The notes: generated by a model not told the origin, from the sequence alone. A stretch of DNA of 64,000 nucleotides from Gillisella taibaishanensis (GCF_001938985.1 NZ_MKIN01000015.1:1-64000); one strand, 5' to 3'. Counted from the stretch's first letter, positions 1 through 9,207 are shown. A program made the numbers and translations.

Positions 1-299
1 GCCGCTAGCAGCGCCGCCGCCCTCGTCTTCTGGAGCCGGGTTCTAAGCCCACACCCTCATCATGTCAAACCCATTTTTGCGCCGAGAATCATTTTTCGAA
101 TAAGAGACTGAAAACAAACCATAATCAAACGGATTTTTCACTGGCTCGTCGTTTTCCCAGGATCTTTACAGGCTGGAAAGGCTGGCGAAGGCGTGACCAC
201 CCTCCCCCTCAGCGCCACTGGGTGCGGCAAAACGGTGGAGATGCGCTGTTGGAACCGGCTATTATATGGACGACCCTCGTTTTTTCTCGCTAAAGTAGG
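1..299. other. No recognisable gene in the first 300 bases
   Basis: No convincing coding region is visible. Two plus-strand frames are open from the left edge, one stopping near 45 and one near 111, so the very end of an upstream gene could be present, but neither tail is recognisable. The rest is AT-richer leader DNA before the cobalamin riboswitch and presumably holds the promoter of the permease transcript; I cannot place the promoter boxes with confidence. Confidence 0.4.
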
Positions 300-490
300 G
301 CCGCATTGGTTCTGCAAGCGCGAGAAACGCGAGCAGATGAAAAGGGAATACGGTGAGGACGACCCCAGCGGGACCGAGACCGTAGCTGCCCCCGCAACTG
401 TGAACGGTGAGCAATGTCCATCATGCCATTGGCCTAGGCGCCGATAAGGCGGACAAAGCTTCGACCCGTGAGCCAGGAGACCTGCCAGTG
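300..490 (+). ncRNA. Cobalamin (B12) riboswitch
   Basis: The leader carries the conserved blocks of the cobalamin riboswitch in the right order: the GGGAA...CGGTG block at 343-355, the CCCCCGCAACTGT block at 389-401, and the terminal AGCCAGGAGACCTGCC block at 471-486. It lies about 70 bases before the start of a CbiM-like permease, a typical target. A GC-rich hairpin at about 525-540 (CCGCGC paired with GCGCGG) sits just before the ribosome binding site and could be the expression platform, which would mean control of translation; that is inference. The 5' boundary is approximate. Adenosylcobalamin binding is expected to repress the downstream gene. Confidence 0.9.
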
Positions 491-556
491 TTCACGCCGT
501 AAATGCGGCTCCCACGGATTCCCGCGCGGAGGGCGCGGATAAAAGGACATTATCTC

Positions 557-1210
557 ATGCATATAGAAGTCGGTATTATCGATCCGGCGCGGGTGGCGCT
601 TGCCAACGCCGCCGCCCTATCGCTCATTGCCACTCAACTGCCATCTCTTATCCGGCACCCCCTGGTGTTGCCAAAGGCGGTACTGGCGGCAGTGGCCTTC
701 TCGGCCATGATGCAGATCTGGCATCTGCCGGTCGGCCCATCGGAGCTGCACCTGATTGGCGCGACCACAATCTATCTCCTGTTCGGCTTTACGCCTGCTA
801 TGCTGGGGTTCGCCTTAGGCCTGGTGCTGCAGGCTTTCTTGTTTGAGCCGGGCGATATCCTTCATCTTGGCGTCAACGCGCTCTCTTTGATGCTGCCAAT
901 GCTGGTCGTCCATCTAACGTTTGGGAGAAGGCTGTTTTCGACCATCATCAATGAGCGGCTCAATCTGGCACGCGTCCTTCGGCTAGACGCTACCTATTAT
1001 ATGGGCGTGTCTATGATGGTCGGCTTCTGGCTATCGATCTCGAATGACGGTCTGGCCTTCTCCGATTGGGCTCGGTGGGTATTGGCCTATGCGCCGGTCT
1101 TTCTTGTGGAGGCCTGCATTACCTATGGTGTGGTGCTTGGCATCAAGCGGCTCGGGGCGCAAAGGCTCACGGGGCGCCTTACGGAGGTGCATCGTTTGAC
1201 CTTTGCCTGA
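557..1210 (+). CDS. CbiM-like ECF-type permease (cobalt or cobalamin-related uptake)
   Basis: Integral membrane protein of about 217 residues, resembling the CbiM/NikM S-component family of energy-coupling factor transporters, which bind Co2+ or Ni2+. The N-terminus begins Met-His, the segment that coordinates the metal in CbiM, and the family-like stretch PVGPSELHLIGA follows around residues 56-67. Several hydrophobic helices fill the rest. An upstream in-frame start at 503 exists, but the ATG at 557 restores the N-terminal His2 and has an AAAAGGAC ribosome binding site. The preceding cobalamin riboswitch supports a cobalt or B12 role. No cbiN, cbiQ or cbiO follows, so any energising module must be encoded elsewhere. 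The exact substrate is inferred. Confidence 0.75.
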   Translation: MHIEVGIIDPARVALANAAALSLIATQLPSLIRHPLVLPKAVLAAVAFSAMMQIWHLPVGPSELHLIGATTIYLLFGFTPAMLGFALGLVLQAFLFEPGDILHLGVNALSLMLPMLVVHLTFGRRLFSTIINERLNLARVLRLDATYYMGVSMMVGFWLSISNDGLAFSDWARWVLAYAPVFLVEACITYGVVLGIKRLGAQRLTGRLTEVHRLTFA

Positions 1211-1235
1211 GTTCGGCGCAGGTTAAGATCCAGGG

Positions 1236-1270
1236 AAAAGCGCACGTGCGATAAGCCGCGCGCTTTTTTC
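1236..1270 (+). terminator. Intrinsic terminator after the CbiM-like gene
   Basis: AAAAGCGC at 1236-1243 can pair with GCGCTTTT at 1260-1267, and the downstream arm runs into a T-run. It lies 25 bases after the permease stop codon and ends the riboswitch-controlled transcript before purC. Confidence 0.65.
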
Positions 1271-1396
1271 TTTGAAAATCCTGCCCCGATGGGGTAGCGC
1301 GTCAGGGTGCATCATGAAGTGTCGATCCTGCCGGAACGGTATGATCGGTCTGGGACATGCCAGTGACGTAAGCAGTGACATAAAAGGGGCCGAGCC

Positions 1397-2347
1397 ATGC
1401 GAATTTTGACAGAAGCTGTTTTTCCAGAGCTTCCCAATTATTATCGCGGCAAGGTCAGGGAAAACTACGACCTACCAGACGGCCGCCGCATCATCATCTC
1501 GACCGATCGGCTGAGTGCCTTCGACCGCATTCTCGCCTGCATTCCCTTCAAGGGTGAGGTTCTCACCCAGACTGCCCGTTACTGGTTCGAACAGACTGCC
1601 GATATCTGCCCAAATCACGTAATCGCTTATCCGGACCCCGCCATCGTTGTCGGCAAGCGACTGTCGATCCTGCCTGTTGAGATCGTCGTCCGCGGCTATC
1701 TCGCCGGCACGACCGGCACGTCGATCCTCACTCTCTATAAGAAGGGCGAGCGCAGCATGTATGGCATGACCCTGCCCGACGGCATGCGCGACAATGAAAA
1801 ACTGCCGCAGGCGATCATCACCCCGACCAGCAAGGAGTTCGATGGGGGCCATGACGAGCCTCTGACGCCTGCTGACATTATAGAAAAGGGCTTGCTGACG
1901 CCGGAGCAATGGCAGCAACTCTCGCACTATGCGCTGGCTCTTTTCGCCCGAGGACAGCAGAAGGCTGCAGAGCGTGGCCTGATCCTGGTCGATACGAAAT
2001 ATGAATTCGGCACCGACGAAAACGGCACGATTATTCTCGCCGACGAAATCCATACGCCGGACAGCAGCCGATACTGGATTGCCGATAGCTACGAAGAGGC
2101 CTTTGCTGCGGGCACGCGCCCGGCAAGTTTCGACAAGGATTTCGTCCGTGCCTGGGTGGCCGAGCGCTGCGACCCTTATAAGGACGCTATTCCAGAGATC
2201 CCGCAGGATCTCGTGGAGGCAACGTCCAAAGTATATATCCAGGCCTATGAAGCCATCACCGGCCGAACTTTCGAAGCAGACCTGTCCGGCGAAACACCGC
2301 TCGATCGCGTCAGGAGCAATCTTTTTTCCTATCTCGAGCGGCGCTGA
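1397..2347 (+). CDS. purC: SAICAR synthase (phosphoribosylaminoimidazole-succinocarboxamide synthase), long form
   Basis: Joins aspartate to CAIR using ATP to give SAICAR in de novo purine synthesis (cytosolic). The 316-residue sequence shows the family signatures: the N-terminal GKVRENYDL nucleotide-binding strand, STDRLSAFD, the segment [11 protein letters not shown], and LVDTKYEFG followed by [14 protein letters not shown]. At 316 residues it is longer than the common ~240-255 residue bacterial PurC and resembles the longer yeast-like type that rhizobia can carry as an additional copy. Whether a second, short purC exists elsewhere cannot be seen. The start has a purine-rich AAAAGGGG site upstream. 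The TetR gene begins five bases after the stop, so the two may share a transcript. Confidence 0.93.
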   Translation: MRILTEAVFPELPNYYRGKVRENYDLPDGRRIIISTDRLSAFDRILACIPFKGEVLTQTARYWFEQTADICPNHVIAYPDPAIVVGKRLSILPVEIVVRGYLAGTTGTSILTLYKKGERSMYGMTLPDGMRDNEKLPQAIITPTSKEFDGGHDEPLTPADIIEKGLLTPEQWQQLSHYALALFARGQQKAAERGLILVDTKYEFGTDENGTIILADEIHTPDSSRYWIADSYEEAFAAGTRPASFDKDFVRAWVAERCDPYKDAIPEIPQDLVEATSKVYIQAYEAITGRTFEADLSGETPLDRVRSNLFSYLERR

Positions 2348-2352
2348 CGACC

Positions 2353-3021
2353 ATGGCGGCGTCCAAACCAATCGGAAAATCATCGGGAAGCAATGGCAGC
2401 AAGAGGCTGACATGTCGCCCGCGCCGGTCGCGGCGGCCCGCTGTCGAAACCCGCCAAGAGATCTTGATGGCCGCGGAAGCGTTGTTTCGTCAGCGCGGCT
2501 ATCAGCAGGTGGCAATGGCGGATATCGCCGAAGAACTGGAAATGTCTCCGGCCAACGTGTTCAAGCACTTTCACTCGAAGACTGCATTGGTCGACGCAAT
2601 CGCCGCCATGCATCTCGAGCAGATGATGGTGGGACTGGCCGATCTGGAACTGTTTTCCTGTCCTCAGGAAAAACTTCAGCAAATGGCCGCGCATCTACTG
2701 AAGCGGCTGTTTCAGGATTTTCGCGACAACCCGCATCTCTTCGAGATGATTGTCTTCAGCACCGATCTCGAGCTTGTCGCCCGCGACCTCTACCGGGATA
2801 GAGTTTGCACGATCATCGAAGGTATAATCCGCGAAGGTGTGGCAAGCGGCATCTTCTTCGTACGCGACCCGGAATACACCGCATCCGTCGTCGCGACAGC
2901 GATGGAAGGGGTTATAAATCCGCTGTCGGTAACCCGCGAAAAGCCTGAAATTCTGCAGGGCCGTTGCCGCGACCTCATCGGTCTCGTCACGACCGCACTG
3001 CAAAATCCGCTTGCAAAGTGA
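2353..3021 (+). CDS. TetR/AcrR family transcriptional regulator
   Basis: Likely local repressor of the efflux operon that starts 175 bases downstream. The 222-residue protein has a basic, disordered N-terminus of about 30 residues, then a TetR helix-turn-helix (TRQEILMAAEALF ... MADIAEELEMSPANVFKHF, about residues 33-75) and an all-helical ligand-binding C-terminal domain typical in length for AcrR-type regulators. The gene follows purC by five bases and reads in the same direction as the RND genes rather than divergently. Its stop codon lies inside a 24-base palindrome that may be its own operator. The ligand is unknown. Confidence 0.85.
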   Translation: MAASKPIGKSSGSNGSKRLTCRPRRSRRPAVETRQEILMAAEALFRQRGYQQVAMADIAEELEMSPANVFKHFHSKTALVDAIAAMHLEQMMVGLADLELFSCPQEKLQQMAAHLLKRLFQDFRDNPHLFEMIVFSTDLELVARDLYRDRVCTIIEGIIREGVASGIFFVRDPEYTASVVATAMEGVINPLSVTREKPEILQGRCRDLIGLVTTALQNPLAK

Positions 3022-3041
3022 CGTTTGTTAACCTACGTCAC
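3018..3041. promoter_or_regulatory. Candidate TetR operator palindrome
   Basis: An imperfect inverted repeat: GTGACGT pairs with ACGTCAC around a central GTTAAC, with two mismatched positions on each side. It overlaps the stop codon of the TetR gene and lies upstream of the RND efflux genes. Size and position suit a TetR-family operator, but the assignment is inference. Confidence 0.4.
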
Positions 3042-3157
3042 GTCAGTCGTTTTTTTAAACCACTCTGGTTTTTTGCGCCCCATTGCCCAGAAAACTCCGA
3101 TATAAAGGTTGTGGTATAAAATTTTAGCATCTTGTGATTAACCCGTTCTACGGGGAT

Positions 3158-3169
3158 CGTGAGATCACG
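3158..3169. promoter_or_regulatory. Second palindrome before the efflux operon
   Basis: A perfect 12-base palindrome, CGTGAGATCACG, lies 27 bases before the adaptor start codon. It shares the GTGA/TCAC half-sites with the palindrome at 3018-3041 and may be another repressor site. Binding is not shown by sequence alone. Confidence 0.3.
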
Positions 3170-3195
3170 TGTACCTCCGAAATTGGGATCAGCGC

Positions 3196-4413
3196 ATGGC
3201 CGGACATTTGAAACTGTCATCCATTCTTCTTGTCGCAGCGATTGCGCTTGCCGGATGCAGCGATGATGGAAAGAAGCAGGCGGGCGCACCCGGTGGTGCC
3301 GGCGGGGCAAAGCCCCCAAGCCCGGTTAGCGTTCTCGCGATAAAGAAAAGTTCTGCTCCGCTGACGACGGTTCTGTCGGGTCGTGCCGAAGCATTCCAGT
3401 CTGCCGACATCCGTCCGCGGGTCGGCGGCATCATCAAGGACATTGCCTTCAAGGAAGGCAACTTCGTCAAGGCCGGTGACCTGCTATACAAGATAGATGA
3501 GGACACCTACAGAGCCGCCGTGGACGAGGCCAAGGCAACCCTCGAGAAATCCGAGGCAAGCGTGCCTGCGGCCCAGGCCAATCTGCAGCGCTACGAGCGG
3601 CTGGCCAATACCGGCGCTTCACAAAAAGAATTTGAAGACGCACAGACCACTTTGCTGCAGGCCAAGGCCGCCGTTTCTGAATCGCGCGCTGCCCTGCAGA
3701 CGGCGCAGATCAACCTCGACCTGACAGAGGTCAAGGCACCGTTCGATGGCGTGACTTCCGCTACCAACTACTCCATCGGTAACGTCGTGACCGCAAGCCA
3801 GACCGAATCGTTGATGACGCTGCGCAAGATCAACCCGATCTATATCACCTTGAACGAGTCGAGCGTGAACCTGCTGCGTTTGCGCACGGCCATTGCCGAT
3901 GGCAACCGCAAACGCGGAAGCGACGCCGACACGACGGATATTCGCCTGACAATGGAAGACGGCACGGAATATACGCATGTCGGCAAAATCGACATGTCGG
4001 AAATGGCCGTCAGCACCACGACCGGGACGGTTTCGATCCGGACCCTTTTCGAGAACCCCGACAACCTTATCTTGCCGGGCATGTATGTCCGCGCAACGAT
4101 CACCGTCGGCGAGGAAGAGGGTTATCTCATTCCGCAGCGGGCCGCGAGCCGCAACGCCAACGGCGACCTGACCGCAAAATTCGTCAATGCGGACAGCAAG
4201 GTGGAGACGCGCACCTTCCGCAGCAGCAAGCTGTCCGGAAATAGCTGGCTGGTCAACGACGGCGTGAAGGACGGCGACCAGTTGATCCTCGACGGCTTCC
4301 AGTGGATCACCGACAACGCCACGGTCAAGCCCGTCCCGTCGGAAGTGGATTCCAAGGGTTTCGTGGTCACGCCAACACCTGCAAAGACTGCACCGGACGC
4401 TCCGAAATCATGA
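3196..4413 (+). CDS. RND efflux periplasmic adaptor (membrane fusion) lipoprotein
   Basis: Periplasmic adaptor linking the inner-membrane pump at 4458 to the outer-membrane factor at 7704. The 405-residue protein opens with a lipoprotein signal peptide ending in the lipobox LAGC (Cys21), so it is predicted to be anchored by lipid. HlyD/AcrA-type features follow: a barrel-sandwich half motif (PRVGGIIKDIAFKEGNFVKAG), a coiled-coil hairpin of about 70 residues, and the second lipoyl half with KAPFDGV. I chose ATG 3196 over an upstream in-frame GTG at 3169 because only the shorter form puts the signal peptide at the N-terminus. Substrates are unknown. Confidence 0.92.
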   Translation: MAGHLKLSSILLVAAIALAGCSDDGKKQAGAPGGAGGAKPPSPVSVLAIKKSSAPLTTVLSGRAEAFQSADIRPRVGGIIKDIAFKEGNFVKAGDLLYKIDEDTYRAAVDEAKATLEKSEASVPAAQANLQRYERLANTGASQKEFEDAQTTLLQAKAAVSESRAALQTAQINLDLTEVKAPFDGVTSATNYSIGNVVTASQTESLMTLRKINPIYITLNESSVNLLRLRTAIADGNRKRGSDADTTDIRLTMEDGTEYTHVGKIDMSEMAVSTTTGTVSIRTLFENPDNLILPGMYVRATITVGEEEGYLIPQRAASRNANGDLTAKFVNADSKVETRTFRSSKLSGNSWLVNDGVKDGDQLILDGFQWITDNATVKPVPSEVDSKGFVVTPTPAKTAPDAPKS

Positions 4414-4457
4414 TGTCAAAGCACATCTACGGAAACATCGTGATCAGAGGTTAAGTC

Positions 4458-7400
4458 ATGGCAAGATTCTTCATACGGCGTCCGATCTTTGCCTGGGTGA
4501 TCGCGATCGTGATCATGCTCGGCGGCGGCCTGGCCATTACCAGCCTGTCGATCTCGCAATATCCAGAAATCGCTCCGCCTTCAGTGCGCATCAGCGCCAC
4601 CTATACCGGCGCCAGCGCCGATACGGTCAAGAAGACGGTTACCCAGATCATCGAGGACGGTATGACCGGTCTCGACGGCCTGACTTATATGACCTCCTCA
4701 TCCACATCGGGCTCATCCTCGATCTCGCTGACGTTCGACAACAGCGTCAATTCCGATATCGCACAGGTGCAGGTTCAGAACAAACTGCAGCTGGTGACCT
4801 CGCAATTGCCGCAGGTCGTGCAGAATCTCGGCATCCAGGTCACGAAATCCACCTCCAGTATCCTTCTGGTCGGCGCCCTCGTGTCGACGGATGGCACGCG
4901 CACCTCGGCCGATCTCGGCGATATCTTCTCGACCCAGATCGAAGACCAGGTGAAGCGCATTGAAGGCGTAGGCAATATCAACGCCTTCGGTTCAGCTTTC
5001 GCCATGCGCGTCTGGCTCGACCCGTTCAAGCTGCAGAAATTTCAGCTGACTCCAGCTGATGTCACATCAGCGATCGAAGCGCAGAACACCCAGGTTTCCG
5101 TTGGTTCGGTCGGCGGACTGCCGTCCGTGGAAGGCCAAGAGCTTAACGTCACCATGACGGCTCAGAGCCAGCTCACGACGGTTCCGGATTTCGAGCGCAT
5201 CATTTTGAAAGTCGACACCAGCGGCGCTGCAGTGCGACTTAGCGATGTTGCCCGTGTCGAAATTGGCCAGGAAAGCTATACATCGAGTTCGCGTTCCAAT
5301 CGCCAGGCCGCGTCCGGCTTCGCTGTCAATCTGGCGACCGGCGCCAATGCGCTTGATACGGCCGCCCGCGTCAAGGGGAAGCTCGCTCAGATCGCGCCTG
5401 CGCTCCCAAAGAATGTCAGCATCATCTATCCCTATGACACGACACCCTTCGTATCGCTATCGATCGAAAAGGTCGTGCACACGCTGATCGAGGCGATCGT
5501 ACTGGTCTTCTTCGTACTGTTGATCTTCCTGCAAAATCTAAGGGCGACCTTCATCCCAATGATCGCCGTGCCCGTGGTTCTGCTCGGCACATTCGGGATA
5601 TTGGCGCTCACAGGCTATTCGATCAATACGCTGACCATGTTCGCCATGGTGCTTGCGATCGGTCTGCTCGTCGACGATGCTATCGTGGTTGTCGAAAACG
5701 TCGAACGCATCATGACGGACGAAGGCTTGCCGCCGCTGGAGGCGACAGAAAAGTCCATGGGCGAAATTACCGGCGCCATCGTCGGCATCGCTCTCGTGCT
5801 GACCGCCGTTTTCATCCCAATGGCGTTTTTCGGCGGATCAACCGGCATCATCTATCGGCAGTTTTCGGTCACCATCGTCTCGGCCATGCTCCTGTCAGCG
5901 GTGGTCGCCATCGTGCTGACCCCGGCGCTTTGCGCTACGATGCTGAAGCCTGTTGACAAGGACCACAAGAAGAAGACTGGCCCTGGCGCTTGGTTCAACC
6001 GCAATTTCGACCGCACGACCAATGGCTATGTATGGTCGGTCACAAACCTGCTGAAGCGTCCACTGCGCGTTCTGGTGATTTTTGCGATCCTGGTCGGCGG
6101 CTGCGCCTGGCTGTTCCTGCGCTTGCCCTCCTCCTTCCTGCCACAGGAAGACCAGGGCGTGCTGATGACGATCATCCAGCTGCCAAACGGTGCGACGGCT
6201 GCCCAAACCGCCAAAGTGATCAACAAGGTAGAGGATTACTACCTCGACAAGGAAACAAACGTCATCGACTCGGTCTTTGCGGTCAATGGCTTCAGCTTTA
6301 ACGGCTCAGGCCAGAACTACGGTCTCGTCTTCGCCAAGCTGAAGGATTTCGACCTGCGCAAGGAGCCCAAGATGGCGGCGGGCGCGATCGTCCAGCGCGC
6401 GATGGGCTATTTCTTCACCATTCGTGAAGCACAGGTTTTCCCGATTCTACCGCCAGCCATTCAAGGCATGGGCAATTCCAGCGGCTTCTCGATGTATCTG
6501 GTCGATAGTGGCAATCACGGATCGCAAGCCCTGTCGATTGCCGCAAAGCAGTTGCTGGCCCAGGCCAATAGCACCGGCATCGTCACCGCCATGCGTCCAA
6601 ACGACCGCGATGAGGAAAGCCAGGTCAAACTCGTGCTCGACCAGGAAAAGCTGAGTGCGATGGGCGTCGGCATTGCAGACGCCAATTCGATGCTGACGAC
6701 GATATTCGCCGGCAGCCGGGTGAACGACTTCACGCTGAACAATAAGATTAAAAAGGTCTACGTTCAGGCAGATGCGCCCTATCGCATGCAGGCCGAAGAC
6801 ATCAAGTACTGGAATGCCCGCAATTCCAACAATGAAATGGTGCCCTTCTCCTCCTTCACCGAGGCGAAATGGGTGAACGGGCTTCCGTCGATTTCGGCCT
6901 TCAATGCCGTTACCGCGTTTTCGATGGAAGGCTCATCGGCGCCGGGCATCAGCTCGGGCGCAGCGATGGACGAGGTCGAACGGCTGGTTTCGCAGATGGA
7001 TGGCGGATATAGCGTGGCCTGGCAGGGCATCTCCTACCAGGAGCGGCTCTCCGGTTCGCAAGCCCCGCTGCTTTATGCCCTGTCTGTGTTGATCGTCTTC
7101 CTCTGCCTGTCGGCGCTCTATGAAAGCTGGTCGATCCCCTTCTCGGTGATCATGGCCGTGCCGATCGGCGTGCTTGGCGCTGTAGCGGCGGCCAATCTTC
7201 TGGGCCAGGCAAACGACGTCTATTTCAAGGTTGGCCTGCTCACAACAATCGGTCTGGCAGCCAAAAATGCCATCCTGATTGTCGAATTCGCCAAGGAGCG
7301 CCAGGAACATGGCTTAAGCCTTCTTGAAGCGACCTTGGAAGCGGCAAAGCTGCGTCTGCGGCCGATTGTCATGACGTCGCTTGCCTTCATTCTTGGCGTC

Positions 7401-7592
7401 GTACCGCTTGCAATTGCCACCGGCGCTGGTTCGGCCGCCCAGAATGCCATCGGTATCGGCGTTCTCGGTGGTATGCTTTCTGCAACACTGCTCGGAATTT
7501 TCTTCGTACCGTCCTTCTTTGTCATTGTCAGACGGGCTTCAAACCGTGCAAAAGCGAAAGAAGAGCTATTACTTGAGCAGCAGAATCGATAG
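4458..7592 (+). CDS. RND multidrug efflux pump, HAE1 (AcrB-like) family
   Basis: Inner-membrane proton/drug antiporter subunit. The 1044-residue length is standard for AcrB/MexB homologues. The N-terminus MARFFIRRPIFAWVIAI is typical, and the proton-relay residues are present: the Asp-Asp pair in GLLVDDAIVVVENVER (TM4) and the Lys in GLAAKNAILIVEF (TM10). Two large periplasmic loops separate the two sets of six membrane helices. It sits between its adaptor gene (44-base gap) and an outer membrane factor, so the complete tripartite system is encoded. Resistance or signal-export roles are both possible; the sequence does not fix the substrate. Confidence 0.96.
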   Translation: MARFFIRRPIFAWVIAIVIMLGGGLAITSLSISQYPEIAPPSVRISATYTGASADTVKKTVTQIIEDGMTGLDGLTYMTSSSTSGSSSISLTFDNSVNSDIAQVQVQNKLQLVTSQLPQVVQNLGIQVTKSTSSILLVGALVSTDGTRTSADLGDIFSTQIEDQVKRIEGVGNINAFGSAFAMRVWLDPFKLQKFQLTPADVTSAIEAQNTQVSVGSVGGLPSVEGQELNVTMTAQSQLTTVPDFERIILKVDTSGAAVRLSDVARVEIGQESYTSSSRSNRQAASGFAVNLATGANALDTAARVKGKLAQIAPALPKNVSIIYPYDTTPFVSLSIEKVVHTLIEAIVLVFFVLLIFLQNLRATFIPMIAVPVVLLGTFGILALTGYSINTLTMFAMVLAIGLLVDDAIVVVENVERIMTDEGLPPLEATEKSMGEITGAIVGIALVLTAVFIPMAFFGGSTGIIYRQFSVTIVSAMLLSAVVAIVLTPALCATMLKPVDKDHKKKTGPGAWFNRNFDRTTNGYVWSVTNLLKRPLRVLVIFAILVGGCAWLFLRLPSSFLPQEDQGVLMTIIQLPNGATAAQTAKVINKVEDYYLDKETNVIDSVFAVNGFSFNGSGQNYGLVFAKLKDFDLRKEPKMAAGAIVQRAMGYFFTIREAQVFPILPPAIQGMGNSSGFSMYLVDSGNHGSQALSIAAKQLLAQANSTGIVTAMRPNDRDEESQVKLVLDQEKLSAMGVGIADANSMLTTIFAGSRVNDFTLNNKIKKVYVQADAPYRMQAEDIKYWNARNSNNEMVPFSSFTEAKWVNGLPSISAFNAVTAFSMEGSSAPGISSGAAMDEVERLVSQMDGGYSVAWQGISYQERLSGSQAPLLYALSVLIVFLCLSALYESWSIPFSVIMAVPIGVLGAVAAANLLGQANDVYFKVGLLTTIGLAAKNAILIVEFAKERQEHGLSLLEATLEAAKLRLRPIVMTSLAFILGVVPLAIATGAGSAAQNAIGIGVLGGMLSATLLGIFFVPSFFVIVRRASNRAKAKEELLLEQQNR

Positions 7593-7606
7593 GTTAAAAA
7601 ATAATT

Positions 7607-7636
7607 GCCGTGCTCTGCAAAGAGCGCGGCATTTTC
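7607..7636 (+). terminator. Intercistronic hairpin between pump and outer membrane factor
   Basis: GCCGTGCTCT (7607-7616) pairs with AGAGCGCGGC (7621-7630) around a GCAA tetraloop, followed by only a short T-rich tract. It may be a leaky terminator or an RNA-stabilising element that lowers expression of the outer membrane factor relative to the pump. Confidence 0.5.
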
Positions 7637-7703
7637 GGGATTGTGGCGGTCGCGACCATCTTTTGGTCGGCGCGCCTTCGGACAGGAAACAGGGATAGAA
7701 TAG

Positions 7704-9152
7704 ATGGTCTCCGTACGCTTAGCTGCGCCCCTTGCAATGCTGTTTCTTTCGGGTTGCGTGTTCGGGCCCGAGCACAGCCCACCACAAACGGCGCTTCCTG
7801 CGAAATTCAACGAAGGCGGCACCAAGTCTGACCAGGATGTGACGAGCGTTCAGTGGTGGACAGCCTTTAATGACACTCGGCTGAACAAGCTGATCAACAT
7901 GGGCATCAACCAGAACCTCGACATTCTGCAGGCACTGGAGCGCATCGAACAGGCCCGCGCCTCGGTTGTCACCTCGGCAGCCGGCGGCCTTCCAAGCCTG
8001 ACGGGCACTGCCAGCGAGACCGGCAGCCAGACCAACGGCGGCTTCAATTCGCAGCCGCGCAGCTGGGATTCGAAGGGCGAACTATCAGCTTCCTGGCTGC
8101 TCGACCTCTGGGGCGAATACCGCCGTGCCAAGCAGAGCGCCAAGGCCTCGCTTGATTCAGCCTTTGCCAGTGTCGACACTGCTCGCCTGACCTACCTCTC
8201 GGACCTGGCGACCGCCTATATCGACGCACGTTATTACCAGGCCCGTATTGCTATCGCCAACGAAGCCGTCCGGTCGCGCCGCGAAACGCTGTCGCTCACC
8301 AAGCTTCAGCTTGAAGCCGGTGCGGCCTCGCGTCTCGATGTCGTTCAGTCCGAAGGTCTGGTGAATTCGACGCTCGCCGACATCCCCGGCTTCGAAGCCA
8401 GCTTCTACAGCAACGCCTATCACATCTCGACGCTGCTCGGCATGCCGGCCTCGACGCTGATCAACGACCTGAAAAAGAGCGCGCCGCAGCCGGTCGCCCG
8501 CCACAAGGTCATCTCGGGCATTCCGGCAGACCTGATCCGCAATCGTCCGGACATCCGGGCTGCGGAGCGGAACCTGGCGTCTGCCGTCTATGATATTGGC
8601 AATGCACAGGCCAAGCTCCTGCCTTCGATCACGCTGAGCGGCTCGATTTCTCCGTCCTACGTCCATTCCAGCAGCCATGGCACTTCAAATACATGGTCCT
8701 TCGGCCCTTCGCTGAACCTGCCAATTTTCGATGGTGGCACCCTGCGCGCCAACGTCAAGAATGCGCAGTCGGTGGCTCGTGAGAAGTATCTGCTGTGGAA
8801 GCAGACCGTGCTGAACGGCGTCGAAGACGTTGAAAGCGCACTCGCCGCCTATAACCGCGACGCCCGTGCCGTTGCCGCCAACCGCGCCTATGTGAAGTCC
8901 TATAAGGAAGCACTCGAACTTTCGACCGCATCCTACAAGGACGGCGCTTCCTCGCTGCTCGACGTTCTCGATGCACAGCGCTCGCTGACCGACGCGCAGG
9001 CAAGCCTCGCAACGTCGATCCAGCAGATGGCAAACGACTATGTGACGTTGAACGTCGCGATCGGCGGCGGCTATAACTTCAATGGCACCGCCCAGCAGGT
9101 CGAAGCCAAGGTCAAGCCGGCCGACATCCCGCCGAGCCTCGCCAAGAAGTAA
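7704..9152 (+). CDS. RND efflux outer membrane factor, NodT family lipoprotein
   Basis: Outer membrane channel of the tripartite pump. The 482-residue protein has a signal peptide with lipobox LSGC (Cys18) and the NodT/OprM architecture: two repeats of long helices and short beta segments, including QWWTAFND near residue 50, SRLDVVQSEGLV in the first repeat, IPADLIRNRPDIRAAERNL near the middle, and SSLLDVLDAQRSLTDAQ in the second repeat. It is the last gene of the efflux operon, separated from the pump gene by 111 bases that contain a hairpin, and is followed by a clear terminator. Confidence 0.94.
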   Translation: MVSVRLAAPLAMLFLSGCVFGPEHSPPQTALPAKFNEGGTKSDQDVTSVQWWTAFNDTRLNKLINMGINQNLDILQALERIEQARASVVTSAAGGLPSLTGTASETGSQTNGGFNSQPRSWDSKGELSASWLLDLWGEYRRAKQSAKASLDSAFASVDTARLTYLSDLATAYIDARYYQARIAIANEAVRSRRETLSLTKLQLEAGAASRLDVVQSEGLVNSTLADIPGFEASFYSNAYHISTLLGMPASTLINDLKKSAPQPVARHKVISGIPADLIRNRPDIRAAERNLASAVYDIGNAQAKLLPSITLSGSISPSYVHSSSHGTSNTWSFGPSLNLPIFDGGTLRANVKNAQSVAREKYLLWKQTVLNGVEDVESALAAYNRDARAVAANRAYVKSYKEALELSTASYKDGASSLLDVLDAQRSLTDAQASLATSIQQMANDYVTLNVAIGGGYNFNGTAQQVEAKVKPADIPPSLAKK

Positions 9153-9175
9153 GTCCTACTCCTTCTATTAAAAAA

Positions 9176-9207
9176 GCCCGGTGATTTCGATATCGCCGGG
9201 CTTTTTT
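9176..9207 (+). terminator. Intrinsic terminator of the efflux operon
   Basis: GCCCGGTGAT (from 9176) pairs imperfectly with ATCGCCGGGC (ending 9201) and is followed by a run of T residues; an A-run precedes it, so it could work in both directions. It lies 24 bases after the outer membrane factor stop codon. Confidence 0.85.

Noticed and set aside
193-447. 84-codon open frame before the CbiM-like gene
   Set aside because: It covers most of the cobalamin riboswitch; the conserved blocks explain the sequence and the protein looks random.
1472-2515. 347-codon minus-strand frame
   Set aside because: Lies antisense to purC and has no family-like sequence; a shadow of high-GC coding DNA.
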